A DNA stretch of 64,000 nucleotides from Hydrogenophaga flava NBRC 102514 (GCF_001571145.1 NZ_BCTF01000024.1:1-64000), one strand, 5' to 3'; positions 48,406 through 57,835 are shown, numbered from the stretch's first letter. A program made the numbers and translations. Notes: generated from the sequence alone by a model not told the origin.

Positions 48406-49553
48406 TCGCTCTCCAGCGCATCCACCCAGCTGGCGTGGGGCTCGGCCAGCGTGGGCACGGCCTCGGCCAGCGCGCCCGGCGCCGTCTTGCGCATGGCGGT
48501 CTGGATCGCAGCCGGCAGCTTGCCCACATCCAGCACGCTGCCGTCGCCCCAGACCGTAATATCGGCCTTGCGCGCCTGGGCCTCGGGCGACAGCAGGAAG
48601 TTGGCCACCACCTGGGCCCCGGCGCGGGCCTTGGCGTTGACGGGAATGGCCACGAAGTGCACGTTGCCGATGGTGCCGCCCGTGAAGCCGAAACTGTAGG
48701 CGGTGGCGGGCAGCTGGCGCGAGCTGATCAGATTCGCGGCCTCGTTCGGGTTGAAGGTCAGCGAGAGCCGCAGCTCGCCATCGGCCAGCATGCGGTGCAT
48801 CTCGGCGGCGCTGGCCGGGAAGGTCTTGCCACTGCGCCAGAGCGCCGGGTGCAGCTGGTCCAGGTAGGCCCACAGCGGCGCGGTGGCGGCGCCGAAGCTG
48901 GCGGGACTCACCGGCGACTGCAGCACCTTGCGGTCAGGCGCCAGCTCGATCAGCACCTGTTTGAGGAAGGTGGTGCCGTGGAAATCCGGCGGCTTCGGGT
49001 AGCTCACACGCCCAGGGTTGGCCTTGGCAAAGGACAGCAGTTCGGCCGCCGAGCGCGGCGGAATGGGGGTGCGGGCCTTGTCGGCGATGAAGGTCAGCTG
49101 GGCCGTGCCCCACGGCGCCTCGTAGCCCTCCGTGGGCACCGAAAAATCGCTGCGCACCGGCTTGTTCAGGTCCACCGCGCCCCAGTTGGGAAGTGACTCG
49201 GCCCAGGGACCAAACAGCAGGCCGCCCTGCTTGAGATTGCGGAAGTTCTCACCGTTGATCCACACCAGGTCGACCGAGCCGTCGGTGCGTCTGCCGGCCG
49301 CCACCTCGGTCTGCACCCGCTTGACCACCTCGGCCGCATCCGTCACCTTGACGTGCCGCAGTTCCACCCCATAGCGGCCCTTGACCTGCTGTGCCACCCA
49401 GGCGATGTAGGCATTGATGGCCTCGCCGCCGCCCCAGGCGTTGAAGTACACCGTCTGGCCCTTGGCCTCGGCTTCGGTCTTGGCCCAGTCGGCGTGGGCA
49501 GCGAACGGAACGCTCAGGCCCAGGGTCAGTGCGGTCAGCGAAAACAATTTCAT
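48378..49553 (-). CDS. YnjB-like ABC transporter substrate-binding protein
   Basis: Periplasmic binding protein of 391 residues with a Sec signal (LTLGLSVPFAAHADW, cleavage after AHA) and YnjB-like motifs VYFNAWGGGEAINAYI, GSVDLVWINGENFRN and NFLLSPEAQARKAD. The family binds unidentified small ligands; an iron- or thiamine-type role is speculative. First gene of the three-gene transporter; selD lies downstream but converges with it. Confidence 0.85.
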   Translation of the reverse strand: MKLFSLTALTLGLSVPFAAHADWAKTEAEAKGQTVYFNAWGGGEAINAYIAWVAQQVKGRYGVELRHVKVTDAAEVVKRVQTEVAAGRRTDGSVDLVWINGENFRNLKQGGLLFGPWAESLPNWGAVDLNKPVRSDFSVPTEGYEAPWGTAQLTFIADKARTPIPPRSAAELLSFAKANPGRVSYPKPPDFHGTTFLKQVLIELAPDRKVLQSPVSPASFGAATAPLWAYLDQLHPALWRSGKTFPASAAEMHRMLADGELRLSLTFNPNEAANLISSRQLPATAYSFGFTGGTIGNVHFVAIPVNAKARAGAQVVANFLLSPEAQARKADITVWGDGSVLDVGKLPAAIQTAMRKTAPGALAEAVPTLAEPHASWVDALESEWLKRYGTR

Positions 49554-49703
49554 GCGCGAACTCTCGATAGAACAGGGAAAGGGAGCCCAACAGTCGGGCG
49601 AGACGCCAGGAACTTACAGACGACGCCGACTGTACGGCCTGACGAGGCCGCCCGAGCGCCACGTGCCATGAAGGCGTGCACTGATCGACCAAGAGACGCC
49701 CAC

Positions 49704-49726
49704 AAAAAAGCCGCCCTGAAGGCGGC
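49704..49726 (-). terminator. Intrinsic terminator after livK
   Basis: GCCGCC and GGCGGC with loop CTGAA; leftward it continues into TTTTTT. It isolates livK from the upstream ynjB-like gene. Confidence 0.85.
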
Positions 49727-49748
49727 TCTTTTGAGGCTGGTCCGCAGA

Positions 49749-50957
49749 TCAGCGGATCACGGCCAGTTCCGAACGCTTGCCACCCTTGTAGGTGTACAGC
49801 GTCAGGGCACCGTTCTTGATGTCGCCCTTTTCGTCGAAGGCGATGGTGCCGGTCACACCCTTGTAGTTGGTTTCCTTCAGCTTCGGCAGGTACTTGGCCG
49901 GGTCGGAGGAGTCGGCGGCCTTCATGGCCTCGACCATCACCTTGACGGAGTCGTACACGTACGGTGCGTACACCTGGACGTCGGCATTGAACTTGGCCTT
50001 GAAGTCGGTCTTGAATTTCTCCATGCCGGCCTTGGCTTCGCCTTCCACGCCACCGGCTTCCGCGCAGTAGACCTGCTCGTCGGACATGCCGTCGCCAGCC
50101 AGATCGACCAGACCGGACGAGCAGATGCCGTCGCCGCCCATGAACTTGGCCTTGATGCCCAGCTGCTTCATCTGCTTGAGCATCGGGCCAGCCACGGCGT
50201 CCATGCCGCCGAAGAACACGATGTCCGGCTTCTTGGCCTTCAGCGTGGTCAGGATGGCGTTGAAGTCGGTGGCCTTGTCGTTGGTGAATTCACGACCCAC
50301 GACCTTGCCGCCAGCGGCTGTCACACCCTTCTCGAACTCGTCGGCCACACCCTGGCCGTAGGCGGTGCGGTCGTCGATGACGGCAATGCTCTTGCCCTTG
50401 AGGGATTCCACAGCGTACTTGCCCAGCGTGCCACCCAGGTGCACGTCGTCGGCCACCACGCGGAACGCACCGGCGTAGCCCTGGCGGGTGTACTTGGGGT
50501 TCGTGGCGGAGGGAGAGATCTGGGGAATGCCAGCGTCGTTGTAGATCTGGGACGCGGGGATGGTGGTGCCCGAGTTCAGGTGACCGATCACGCCGTTGAC
50601 CTTGGCGTCCACCAGCTTCTGAGCGGCGGCCGTGCCCTGCTTCGGATCACCAGCATCGTCTTCAGCCAGCAGCTCGAACTTGGCAGGCTTGCCACCGATG
50701 GTCAGACCAGCGGCGTTCAGCTCTTCGATGGCCATGCGTGCGCCATTTTCGTTGTCCTTGCCGAGGTGGGCGATGGCACCGCTGGTGGGACCGACGTGAC
50801 CGATCTTGATGACGCCGTCATCTGCTGCGGGTGCAGGAGCGGCAGCAGGTGCCGGGGCAGCAGCAGGAGCGGCGGCCGGAGCTGCCTCTTCTTTTTTGCC
50901 GCAGGCGGCCAGAACGACGGCTGCGGAAATGACGGCCAGTTTCAGGTTCAGTTGCAT
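49749..50957 (-). CDS. Branched-chain amino acid-type substrate-binding lipoprotein (LivK-like)
   Basis: Periplasmic type-1 binding protein of an HAAT-family ABC importer. The 402-residue protein has a lipoprotein signal with lipobox VLAAC, an Ala/Pro-rich low-complexity linker, then IKIGHVGPTSGAIAHLGKDNENG, GVIGHLNSGTTIPAS, VIDDRTAYGQG and APYVYDSVKVMVEAM. The ATG at 50957 has GAGGA about eight bases upstream. The importer's permeases and ATPases are not adjacent; the ligand may be a branched-chain amino acid or an analogue. Confidence 0.9.
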   Translation of the reverse strand: MQLNLKLAVISAAVVLAACGKKEEAAPAAAPAAAPAPAAAPAPAADDGVIKIGHVGPTSGAIAHLGKDNENGARMAIEELNAAGLTIGGKPAKFELLAEDDAGDPKQGTAAAQKLVDAKVNGVIGHLNSGTTIPASQIYNDAGIPQISPSATNPKYTRQGYAGAFRVVADDVHLGGTLGKYAVESLKGKSIAVIDDRTAYGQGVADEFEKGVTAAGGKVVGREFTNDKATDFNAILTTLKAKKPDIVFFGGMDAVAGPMLKQMKQLGIKAKFMGGDGICSSGLVDLAGDGMSDEQVYCAEAGGVEGEAKAGMEKFKTDFKAKFNADVQVYAPYVYDSVKVMVEAMKAADSSDPAKYLPKLKETNYKGVTGTIAFDEKGDIKNGALTLYTYKGGKRSELAVIR

Positions 50958-51124
50958 AGGTATCCTCGGAAAGGAATGAATTTTGGAATGCGGAGGGAAC
51001 TTTTCTCCACATCCATAAAGATACTCCAAATCGTTGCGCAGAGGACGCTGCATCAGGACTTGCGCAAATCGCTTCAAGGGTTTGCCCCAGTGAGCATCAT
51101 TCCAACGCATGCACCATAAGCACA

Positions 51125-51143
51125 CCGCATGCAAGGCATGCGG
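51125..51143. terminator. Short hairpin after holC
   Basis: CCGCATGC and GCATGCGG form an 8-bp perfect stem around AAG just after the holC stop (leftward). No T-run. The 193 bases between livK and holC otherwise show no clear features. Confidence 0.4.
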
Positions 51144-51150
51144 CCATCCA

Positions 51151-51582
51151 TCACGCCACCGACCCGGACAGGTCGTGGGCCGTGGGCTCAACGCCCGCCT
51201 GGCGGTAGAGCCGCCACCGATCCCGGCCTTTCTCCCTGCCCCCAGGTTCCGAGCCCACCACCTCGATGATCCGCGGCACCACCCCGACACCGCACAGGGC
51301 CTGATCCGACAGATTGATCAGCACATCCACCTGTGCCCATTCGGGCTCATGCTCACCCAGCACGATGGGCGAACGGCGGCGGACGTGCTCTGCAGATCCG
51401 CTCCTGGCATGAGGCACAAACTCACCCTGCGCCATGAGCCAGAGAGCCCTGTCGAGCGGGTCGATGGACGACGCGCCGCCGAGCACGTACACGCGGGAGC
51501 CTTTGAGGTAGGCCTTGCGCAGCAGCCGGCAGAGGTAGGCTGTCCGGTCTCCGACGTTCAGGTGGAACGCGACCTCGGTCAT
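51151..51582 (-). CDS. holC: DNA polymerase III chi subunit HolC
   Basis: Clamp-loader accessory subunit that contacts SSB and psi. The 143-residue protein shows VAFHLNVGDRTAYLCRLLRKA, VYVLGGASSIDPLDRALW, LGEHEPEWAQVDVLINLSDQ and a C-terminal WRLYRQAGVEPTAHDL. It overlaps pepA by four bases (ATGA), a common pepA-holC arrangement. Confidence 0.93.
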   Translation of the reverse strand: MTEVAFHLNVGDRTAYLCRLLRKAYLKGSRVYVLGGASSIDPLDRALWLMAQGEFVPHARSGSAEHVRRRSPIVLGEHEPEWAQVDVLINLSDQALCGVGVVPRIIEVVGSEPGGREKGRDRWRLYRQAGVEPTAHDLSGSVA

Positions 51583-53078
51583 GCCTTGCGGGATGTCCTG
51601 CCACCCGCACGCGCCTTTTTGGGCGTGGTCTCACCCTGAAGATCGCTGAGGTACTGCAGCAGCAGCGGAACCGGTCGCCCGGTCGCGCCTTTGCTGGCGC
51701 CGCTCTTCCAGGCCGTCCCTGCGATGTCTAGGTGCGCCCAGGGCATTTCTGCCACGAATTTCTGCAGGAACTTGGCTGCGGTGATCGCACCACCGGCGCG
51801 TCCGGCCACATTGCCCATGTCCGCGAAATTCGACTTGAGGCCTTCGGCGTAATCGTCGTCCAGCGGGAGCCGCCAGCAGAGATCCATCGACCGATCTCCC
51901 GCAGCGAGCAAGGCGTCGGCCAGGTCGCTCCGGTTCGCGAACATACCGGACCGGACCGCCCCAAGGGCGATCACGCAAGCACCGGTGAGTGTTGCAATGT
52001 CGATCACGCAACGCGGCTTGAACCGGGCTGCGTAGGTCAATGCGTCGCAAAGAATCAGGCGGCCTTCGGCATCGGTGTTGAGAATCTCGATGGTCTGTCC
52101 GCTCATGCTGGTGACCACGTCCCCCGGTTTGACGGCGCTGCCGTCCGGCATGTTCTCGCAGCTCGGAATGATGCCCACCACGTTGACCTCGGGCTGCAGC
52201 TCGGCCAGCCCTGCGAAGGTGCCCAGCACGCTCGCAGCCCCTCCCATGTCGAACTTCATCTCGTCCATCTCGGCCGCAGGCTTGATCGAGATGCCACCGG
52301 TGTCGAAGGTGATGCCCTTGCCCACCAGCACCACCGGCGCACTGCCTTTGGGCCCGCCCTGGTAGTGCATGACGATGAACCGCAGCGGCTGGGACGAGCC
52401 CTGCGCGACCGCCATGAAGGCGCCCATACCCAACGCCGCCACTTCCTTGGGGCCCAGTACTTCGGTCTTGATGCGCGGTTTGCGCCCGAGCTTGCGCGCG
52501 GCCTCGGCCAGGTGGCTGGGTGTGGCATGGTTGGCGGGCCGGTTGGCCCACTCCTTGGCCAGCTCGATCCCGGCGACCTGGGCCTGTCCGAACCGGAACG
52601 CAGGACGTGCGGCGGCCACATCGCTCACACCAACGATCACCTGGCGGATCGCGCGGGCGGTGGCCGAAGGTTTGGTGGTCACATAGGCATAGGTGCTGTC
52701 CGCCACCGCCACCATCGCGCTGTGAACCGTGGGCTGGTCGCTCGCCATGCCGCTGAGCAGCACAGCCACCTTCTTCACACTGGACGACTTCAGGCCCGAC
52801 ATTGCCACCATGACCGCCTTGCGGACCGCTGCAGGTGTTCCGTCGCCAGCGCGTGCCAGCACCACCCGCACCGGCTTGAGCCCCTGGGGCCGGTAGACCG
52901 ACAGACATTTGCCCACGCCGGTTTCAAGATCTCCCCGGCGGGAGGCGTCCCGCACCAGCTCGCTCAGGGCGTCGGCGCCTTCCAGGCCCTGGGTGTCGTC
53001 GGGCACCAGCACCACCAGTGCATCCACCGCGAGCTGGCTTGCCTGAACCAGGGAAAGGGCTTTGAGTTCGAAGTCCAT
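51579..53078 (-). CDS. pepA: Leucyl aminopeptidase PepA
   Basis: Metal-dependent M17 aminopeptidase; in E. coli also a DNA-binding protein for recombination and regulation. The 499-residue protein contains VGKGITFDTGGISIKP, CENMPDGSAVKPGDVV, the NTDAEGRLILCDAL signature with metal ligands, and a C-terminal HLDIAGTAWKSG. The tail is basic (TPKKARAGGRTSRKA), unlike E. coli PepA. The ATG at 53078 lies 25 bases from the divergent lptF start, so promoters must overlap coding DNA. Confidence 0.95.
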   Translation of the reverse strand: MDFELKALSLVQASQLAVDALVVLVPDDTQGLEGADALSELVRDASRRGDLETGVGKCLSVYRPQGLKPVRVVLARAGDGTPAAVRKAVMVAMSGLKSSSVKKVAVLLSGMASDQPTVHSAMVAVADSTYAYVTTKPSATARAIRQVIVGVSDVAAARPAFRFGQAQVAGIELAKEWANRPANHATPSHLAEAARKLGRKPRIKTEVLGPKEVAALGMGAFMAVAQGSSQPLRFIVMHYQGGPKGSAPVVLVGKGITFDTGGISIKPAAEMDEMKFDMGGAASVLGTFAGLAELQPEVNVVGIIPSCENMPDGSAVKPGDVVTSMSGQTIEILNTDAEGRLILCDALTYAARFKPRCVIDIATLTGACVIALGAVRSGMFANRSDLADALLAAGDRSMDLCWRLPLDDDYAEGLKSNFADMGNVAGRAGGAITAAKFLQKFVAEMPWAHLDIAGTAWKSGASKGATGRPVPLLLQYLSDLQGETTPKKARAGGRTSRKA

Positions 53079-53103
53079 AATCGTGTCTTTCCTGTTTGAT
53101 TCG

Positions 53104-54222
53104 ATGTTATTCCATTCATCCATCCGCACCGAGCTGGCACGCAGCTTCGGCGCCACCCTGGTGGTTCTCTTCACCATCGTGCTGACGGTGCTGCTGATCC
53201 GCACGCTTGGGCTGGCCTCGCGCGGCAGCGTGAACCCGGAAGAGGTCATGCTGGTGCTGGGCTACACGGTACTGGGTTACACCCAGACCATCCTGACACT
53301 GGCCCTCTTCATCGCCATTGTCTCCACCCTCTCGCGCATGTACCGCGAGAGCGAAATGATCATCTGGTTCTCCAGCGGCCGCTCGCTGGGGGGCTTTCTC
53401 AGCCCTGTGCTGCGGTTTGCATGGCCGGTGCTGCTCGTGATCGTGCTGATGGTCCTGTTCGTCTGGCCCTGGGCCAACCAGCAGACCGCCGAACTGCGCA
53501 ACCGCTTCGAAAACCGCGGCGACCTCCAGCGCATTGCCCCCGGGCAGTTCCAGGAGTCGTCCAGCGGCCGTCGGGTGTTTTTCATCGACAAGGACACGGC
53601 CGACGGCACCGAGGGCCGCAACGTGTTCATCTCCAGCATCGAGAAAAACGGCAACGAAACCGTGACCTCGGCGGTGTCCGGCCGCATCGAGTGGCAGGGT
53701 GACCGCCAGTTCCTAATGCTCAACAACGGCCAGCGCCTTGAAAGCGACCCCAAAACCGGCCGCATCAAGGTCAGCCAGTTCGAGCAGTACGGCGCACAGA
53801 TCGGTGCCGCGTCCGCCTACATCCGCGGCGGTCAGGCGCTCAAGGCGCGCAGCACCCTGGCGCTCATCCAGGACCCGACGCCGGCGAACATGGGTGAACT
53901 GGGCTGGCGCATCGGCGTGGCCCTGACCGCCTTCAACCTGGTCCTGCTGGGTGTCGCGACCACGGTCAGCAACCCCCGCGCCGGCCGCAGCGGCAACCTG
54001 CTGTTCACACTCTTCGCTTTCATCGTGTACTTCAACCTGCTCAACGTCGGACAGCGCTGGGTGACAGCCGGACAAATCAGCTGGCTGACGCTGACCATCC
54101 TGCTGCACGGATCGGTGTTCCTGTTCAGCGCCCTGTGGCTGGCCAAGCGCCACCACAACATCCACTGGCGCACCTGGTTCAGCCGGCTCGCAGGCGGCGG
54201 TGCCGCAGGGGCATCCGCATGA
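53104..54222 (+). CDS. lptF: LPS export permease LptF
   Basis: Inner-membrane part of the LptB2FG extractor. The 372-residue protein begins MLFHSSIRTELARSF, has membrane helices near 15-40, 60-85 and 100-120, a periplasmic beta-domain, and C-terminal helices (VALTAFNLVLLGVATTV, LLFTLFAFIVYFNLL). The ATG at 53104 is the family start. It overlaps lptG by four bases. Confidence 0.95.
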   Translation: MLFHSSIRTELARSFGATLVVLFTIVLTVLLIRTLGLASRGSVNPEEVMLVLGYTVLGYTQTILTLALFIAIVSTLSRMYRESEMIIWFSSGRSLGGFLSPVLRFAWPVLLVIVLMVLFVWPWANQQTAELRNRFENRGDLQRIAPGQFQESSSGRRVFFIDKDTADGTEGRNVFISSIEKNGNETVTSAVSGRIEWQGDRQFLMLNNGQRLESDPKTGRIKVSQFEQYGAQIGAASAYIRGGQALKARSTLALIQDPTPANMGELGWRIGVALTAFNLVLLGVATTVSNPRAGRSGNLLFTLFAFIVYFNLLNVGQRWVTAGQISWLTLTILLHGSVFLFSALWLAKRHHNIHWRTWFSRLAGGGAAGASA

Positions 54223-55337
54223 AGACGATCCGCCGACTGATTTACGGCGAGGTCCTGATCGCCACCGGCTACGTGCTGCTGGCTTTCCTGTCGCTGTTCT
54301 TCTTCTTCGATTTCGTCGAAGAGTTGGCCGCGATCGGCCAGCCGTCCCGCCTCGACCCCAAGGTCACCTACGAGTTGACGCACGCCATGCTGTATGTGGC
54401 GCTGCTGATGCCCAGCCGCATCTACGAGCTGTTGCCGATCTCGGTGCTCATCGGATCGGTGGCCGTGCTCGCGCGCCTGGCCCAGAGTTCCGAATACACC
54501 ATCCTGCGCACCAGTGGCCTGGGACCCTGGAAAGCGCTGCGCACGCTGCTGGGCCTGGGCCTGCTGTTTGTGGCGCTCACCTTCGCGGTCGGAGACTACG
54601 TCGCCCCCATTGCAGACAAGACCGCACAACTGCTCAAGGCCCGATACCAGGGCAAGCTGAGCCTCGGCCAGACCGGCGCCTGGCTCAAGGAGCGGCAGGC
54701 GCACAGCAACTTCTCGGTCAATGTTGGGTCGCTCTCGCCTTCTGGCGAGCTGGGAGAGGTCCGCATCTTCGAATTCGACAACCAGGGGCTGCTGGTGTCC
54801 ACGGTGCAGGCCGAGCAGGGCCGGATCGAAGGCCATGGTTCCTGGACGCTCAACAAGGTGGTGCGCAGGGAGTTCGACGTGGCAGGCCAGCAGTCGGCCC
54901 GGATCGTCAGCAGCAAGCATGAATCGCTCTCCTGGCCCAGCACGATTTCTGCGGAAATGGTGTCGGTGGCGCTGCTCAAGCCAGACCGCATGCGAACGAC
55001 CGATCTCTACGCCTATGTGCAGCACCTGGAGGCCAACGGCCAGACCGCGCAGCGCTATGAAATCGAGTTCTGGCGCAAGGTGTTCTACCCCCTTTCCTGT
55101 CTGGTGATGGTGGTGCTGTCCCTGCCGTTTGCCTACCTGCATTTCCGCAGTGGCGGCATCACCGGCTATGTGTTCGGTGGCGTGATGATCGGCATCAGCT
55201 TCTTCCTGCTGAACAACGTTTTCGGCTACATCGGCAACCTCAACCACTGGCGCCCCTGGCTGGCGGCGGCGTCTCCGGCCATCATCTATTCGTTCCTCTC
55301 GCTGGGCGCGTTTGGCTGGCTGGTGCTCAGGAGGTAG
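54219..55337 (+). CDS. lptG: LPS export permease LptG
   Basis: Partner of LptF. The 372-residue protein shows IRRLIYGEVLIATGYVLLAF, ELLPISVLIGSVAVLARLAQ, a periplasmic jelly-roll domain, and C-terminal helices with VFGGVMIGISFFLLNNVFGY. ATGA coupling to lptF and three bases to cbiX. Confidence 0.96.
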   Translation: MKTIRRLIYGEVLIATGYVLLAFLSLFFFFDFVEELAAIGQPSRLDPKVTYELTHAMLYVALLMPSRIYELLPISVLIGSVAVLARLAQSSEYTILRTSGLGPWKALRTLLGLGLLFVALTFAVGDYVAPIADKTAQLLKARYQGKLSLGQTGAWLKERQAHSNFSVNVGSLSPSGELGEVRIFEFDNQGLLVSTVQAEQGRIEGHGSWTLNKVVRREFDVAGQQSARIVSSKHESLSWPSTISAEMVSVALLKPDRMRTTDLYAYVQHLEANGQTAQRYEIEFWRKVFYPLSCLVMVVLSLPFAYLHFRSGGITGYVFGGVMIGISFFLLNNVFGYIGNLNHWRPWLAAASPAIIYSFLSLGAFGWLVLRR

Positions 55338-55339
55338 CC

Positions 55340-55705
55340 ATGCTGGGCGTCATCGTTTTTGCGCATGGGTCGCGCGACCCGCTGTGGCGGGCGCCGGTCG
55401 AGTCTGTGGCGCGGCAGATCCGTGACGCCGATCCGGCGGTCCGGGTGGCCTGCGCCTATCTGGAGCTGAGCGAACCCGACCTCCCCACCGCTGCCGCGGA
55501 GCTGGTGGATCAGGGGGTGTCCCACATCCGGGTGCTGCCCCTGTTCTTCGGTATGGGCAAACACGCCCGAGAAGATCTGCCGGTGCTGGTGGAGCAGCTC
55601 GCACTCGCCCATCCCGACGTTCGCTTCGAACGCCTGGCCACCGCTGGCGAAGACCCCCGCCTGACCGCCCTGCTCGCGCAGATTGCGCTGGAACCTGCCC
55701 GATGA
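55340..55705 (+). CDS. Sirohydrochlorin chelatase (CbiX/SirB type)
   Basis: Inserts iron (or cobalt) into sirohydrochlorin. The 121-residue single-domain (short CbiX) protein has metal-site histidines H9 (FAHGSRDP) and H75 (GMGKHARED). It overlaps cysB by four bases, which supports a role in siroheme supply for sulfite reductase rather than cobalamin, since no cobalamin genes are nearby. Confidence 0.88.
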   Translation: MLGVIVFAHGSRDPLWRAPVESVARQIRDADPAVRVACAYLELSEPDLPTAAAELVDQGVSHIRVLPLFFGMGKHAREDLPVLVEQLALAHPDVRFERLATAGEDPRLTALLAQIALEPAR

Positions 55706-56646
55706 ACCTGCACCAGTTCCGCTTCGTCCAAGAGGCGGTGCGCCGCAACCTGAACTTGACCGAAGCCGCCAAGGCGCTGCACACCTCGCAGCCCGGCGTG
55801 TCCAAGGCCATCATCGAGCTCGAAGAGGAACTGGGCATCGAGATCTTCGCCCGGCATGGCAAGCGCATCAAGCGCATCACCGAACCCGGCGTGCAGGTGC
55901 TCAAGAGCATCGAAGTGATCCTGCGCGAGGTCAACAACCTCAAGCGCATCGGTGAGCAGTACGCGGCGCAGGACAGCGGCACGCTGTCCATCGCCACCAC
56001 CCACACCCAGGCGCGCTATGTGCTGCCAGGTCCAGTCGCCAAGCTGCGCCAGGCCTACCCCAAGGTGGCCGTCAGCCTGCACCAGGGCTCGCCCGACCAG
56101 GTTGCGAAGATGCTGATCGAGGAAGTGGCTGAAATCGGCGTCGCCACCGAGTCGCTCACCAACTACCCCGATCTGGTCACCCTGCCCTGCTACGAATGGC
56201 AGCACGTGCTGGTCTTTCCCTACGACCACCCGCTGGTGGCGCAGGAGCGCATCACGCTGGAAGACCTGGCCCATGTGCCGCTGATCACCTACCACCCGAG
56301 CTTCACCGGCCGTACCCGCATCGACCAGGCCTTCGCGCTGCGGCACCTGCGGCCCAACATCGTGCTCGAAGCCATCGATTCGGACGTGATCAAGACCTAC
56401 GTGAAGCTGGGCATGGGCGTGGGCATCGTGGCCGAGATGGCGATGCAGGGCGAGAACGCCACACCCGACCTCGTGGCCCGCCCGGGCGCCCAGCTGTTCG
56501 GTCACAACCTGGCCCGCGTGGCCTTCAAACGCGGCAGCTACCTGCGCCAGTTCGTGCTGCGCTTCGCGGAGCTGCTCAGCGACCGGCTCTCGCGCGACCT
56601 GATCCTGCGCGCCATGGCAGGCAACTCCGACGAATACGACATCTGA
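55702..56646 (+). CDS. cysB: CysB-family LysR-type regulator
   Basis: Regulator of sulfate assimilation, responding in relatives to N-acetylserine. The 314-residue protein has an N-terminal winged helix-turn-helix (LTEAAKALHTSQPGVSKAIIELEEELG) and the CysB-type effector domain (TLSIATTHTQARYVLPG, TYVKLGMGVGIVAEMAM). Length and the TTHTQARY motif are typical for CysB. It shares an operon with the chelatase and follows lptFG. Confidence 0.92.
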   Translation: MNLHQFRFVQEAVRRNLNLTEAAKALHTSQPGVSKAIIELEEELGIEIFARHGKRIKRITEPGVQVLKSIEVILREVNNLKRIGEQYAAQDSGTLSIATTHTQARYVLPGPVAKLRQAYPKVAVSLHQGSPDQVAKMLIEEVAEIGVATESLTNYPDLVTLPCYEWQHVLVFPYDHPLVAQERITLEDLAHVPLITYHPSFTGRTRIDQAFALRHLRPNIVLEAIDSDVIKTYVKLGMGVGIVAEMAMQGENATPDLVARPGAQLFGHNLARVAFKRGSYLRQFVLRFAELLSDRLSRDLILRAMAGNSDEYDI

Positions 56647-56650
56647 AGCC

Positions 56651-57826
56651 ATGGACACCGCCGCCCGCACGCCACTGCTGACCTCCCGCCTGCCCACTGT
56701 TGGCACCACCATCTTCACCGTCATGTCGGCACTCGCCGCCGAGGTGGGGGCCGTCAACCTGGGCCAGGGCTTCCCTGACTTCGACTGCGACCCGGAACTG
56801 GTCAACGCCGTCACCCGGGCCATGCAGGCCGGTCACAACCAGTACCCACCCATGCCCGGCGTGCCCGCACTGCGCCAGGCCATGGCCGCGAAGATGGAAT
56901 CGCTGTACGGCCTGCGCTGCGACCCGAACACCGAAATCACCGTCACCGCCGGCGCGACGCAGGCGATCCTGACGGCCATCCTCGCGGTGGTGCACCCGGG
57001 CGACGAAGTGATCGTGCTGGAGCCCTGCTACGACAGCTACGTGCCCAACATCGAACTGGCCGGTGGCAAGGTGGTTCGCGTGCCGCTGGTGCCGGGCAGC
57101 TTCCGGCCCGATTTCGACGCCATCGCTGCCGCCATCACGCCGCGCACCCGTGCGCTCATGATCAACAGCCCGCACAACCCCAGCGGTCAGGTCTGGAGCG
57201 CCGAGGACATGCGCCGGCTGGACGAACTGCTGGCCCCCACCGATGTGCTGCTGATCAGCGACGAGGTCTACGAGCACATGGTCTACGACGGCCAGCAGCA
57301 CCAGAGCGCCGCACGCTTCCCCGGCCTGGCGGCGCGCGCCTTCATCATCAGCAGCTTCGGCAAGACCTACCACGTCACCGGCTGGAAGGTGGGCACCGTG
57401 GTCGCACCTGCGCCGCTGACGGCAGAGTTCCGCAAGGTGCACCAGTTCAACGTGTTCACGGTGAACACGCCGATGCAGCACGCATTGGCCGCCTACATCG
57501 CCGACCCGGCGCCCTACCTGCAGCTGAGCGATTTCTACCAGCGCAAGCGCGACCTGTTCCGGGACGGTCTTGCGCAAACCCGCTTTCGCCTGCTTCCCGG
57601 GCAGGGCACCTACTTCCAGTGCGTGGGCATCGAGAACCTGGCGGTCGCGGAACGCGACCTGCCCGAAGGCGAGTTCTGCCAGTGGCTCACGCGCGAGATC
57701 GGCGTGGCGGCGATTCCTCTTTCGGCGTTCTACGGCAATGGCTTCGACCAGAAGGTGGTGCGCTTCTGCTTCGCAAAAAAGGACGACACCTTGAAGGCTG
57801 CACTGGAGCGGCTGGCCCGCCTCTGA
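56651..57826 (+). CDS. PLP-dependent aminotransferase (methionine aminotransferase/YbdL type)
   Basis: Class I aminotransferase of 391 residues. Motifs: VNLGQGFPDFDCDP, NQYPPMPGVPALRQAM, INSPHNPSGQVW, DEVYEHMVYDG, and PLP lysine K238 in SSFGKTYHVTGWK. YbdL/MtnE-type enzymes use methionine or 2-oxo-4-methylthiobutyrate, which would fit a sulfur-amino-acid link with cysB four bases upstream. Kynurenine or glutamine specificity is an alternative. Confidence 0.87.
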   Translation: MDTAARTPLLTSRLPTVGTTIFTVMSALAAEVGAVNLGQGFPDFDCDPELVNAVTRAMQAGHNQYPPMPGVPALRQAMAAKMESLYGLRCDPNTEITVTAGATQAILTAILAVVHPGDEVIVLEPCYDSYVPNIELAGGKVVRVPLVPGSFRPDFDAIAAAITPRTRALMINSPHNPSGQVWSAEDMRRLDELLAPTDVLLISDEVYEHMVYDGQQHQSAARFPGLAARAFIISSFGKTYHVTGWKVGTVVAPAPLTAEFRKVHQFNVFTVNTPMQHALAAYIADPAPYLQLSDFYQRKRDLFRDGLAQTRFRLLPGQGTYFQCVGIENLAVAERDLPEGEFCQWLTREIGVAAIPLSAFYGNGFDQKVVRFCFAKKDDTLKAALERLARL

Positions 57827-57835
57827 CGCAGCGCG

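Noticed and set aside
48406-48873. N-terminal extension of the ABC permease
   Set aside because: It lies in the binding-protein gene in another frame with His/Arg/Gly-rich shadow sequence; a GTG with ribosome-binding site at 48405 fits better.
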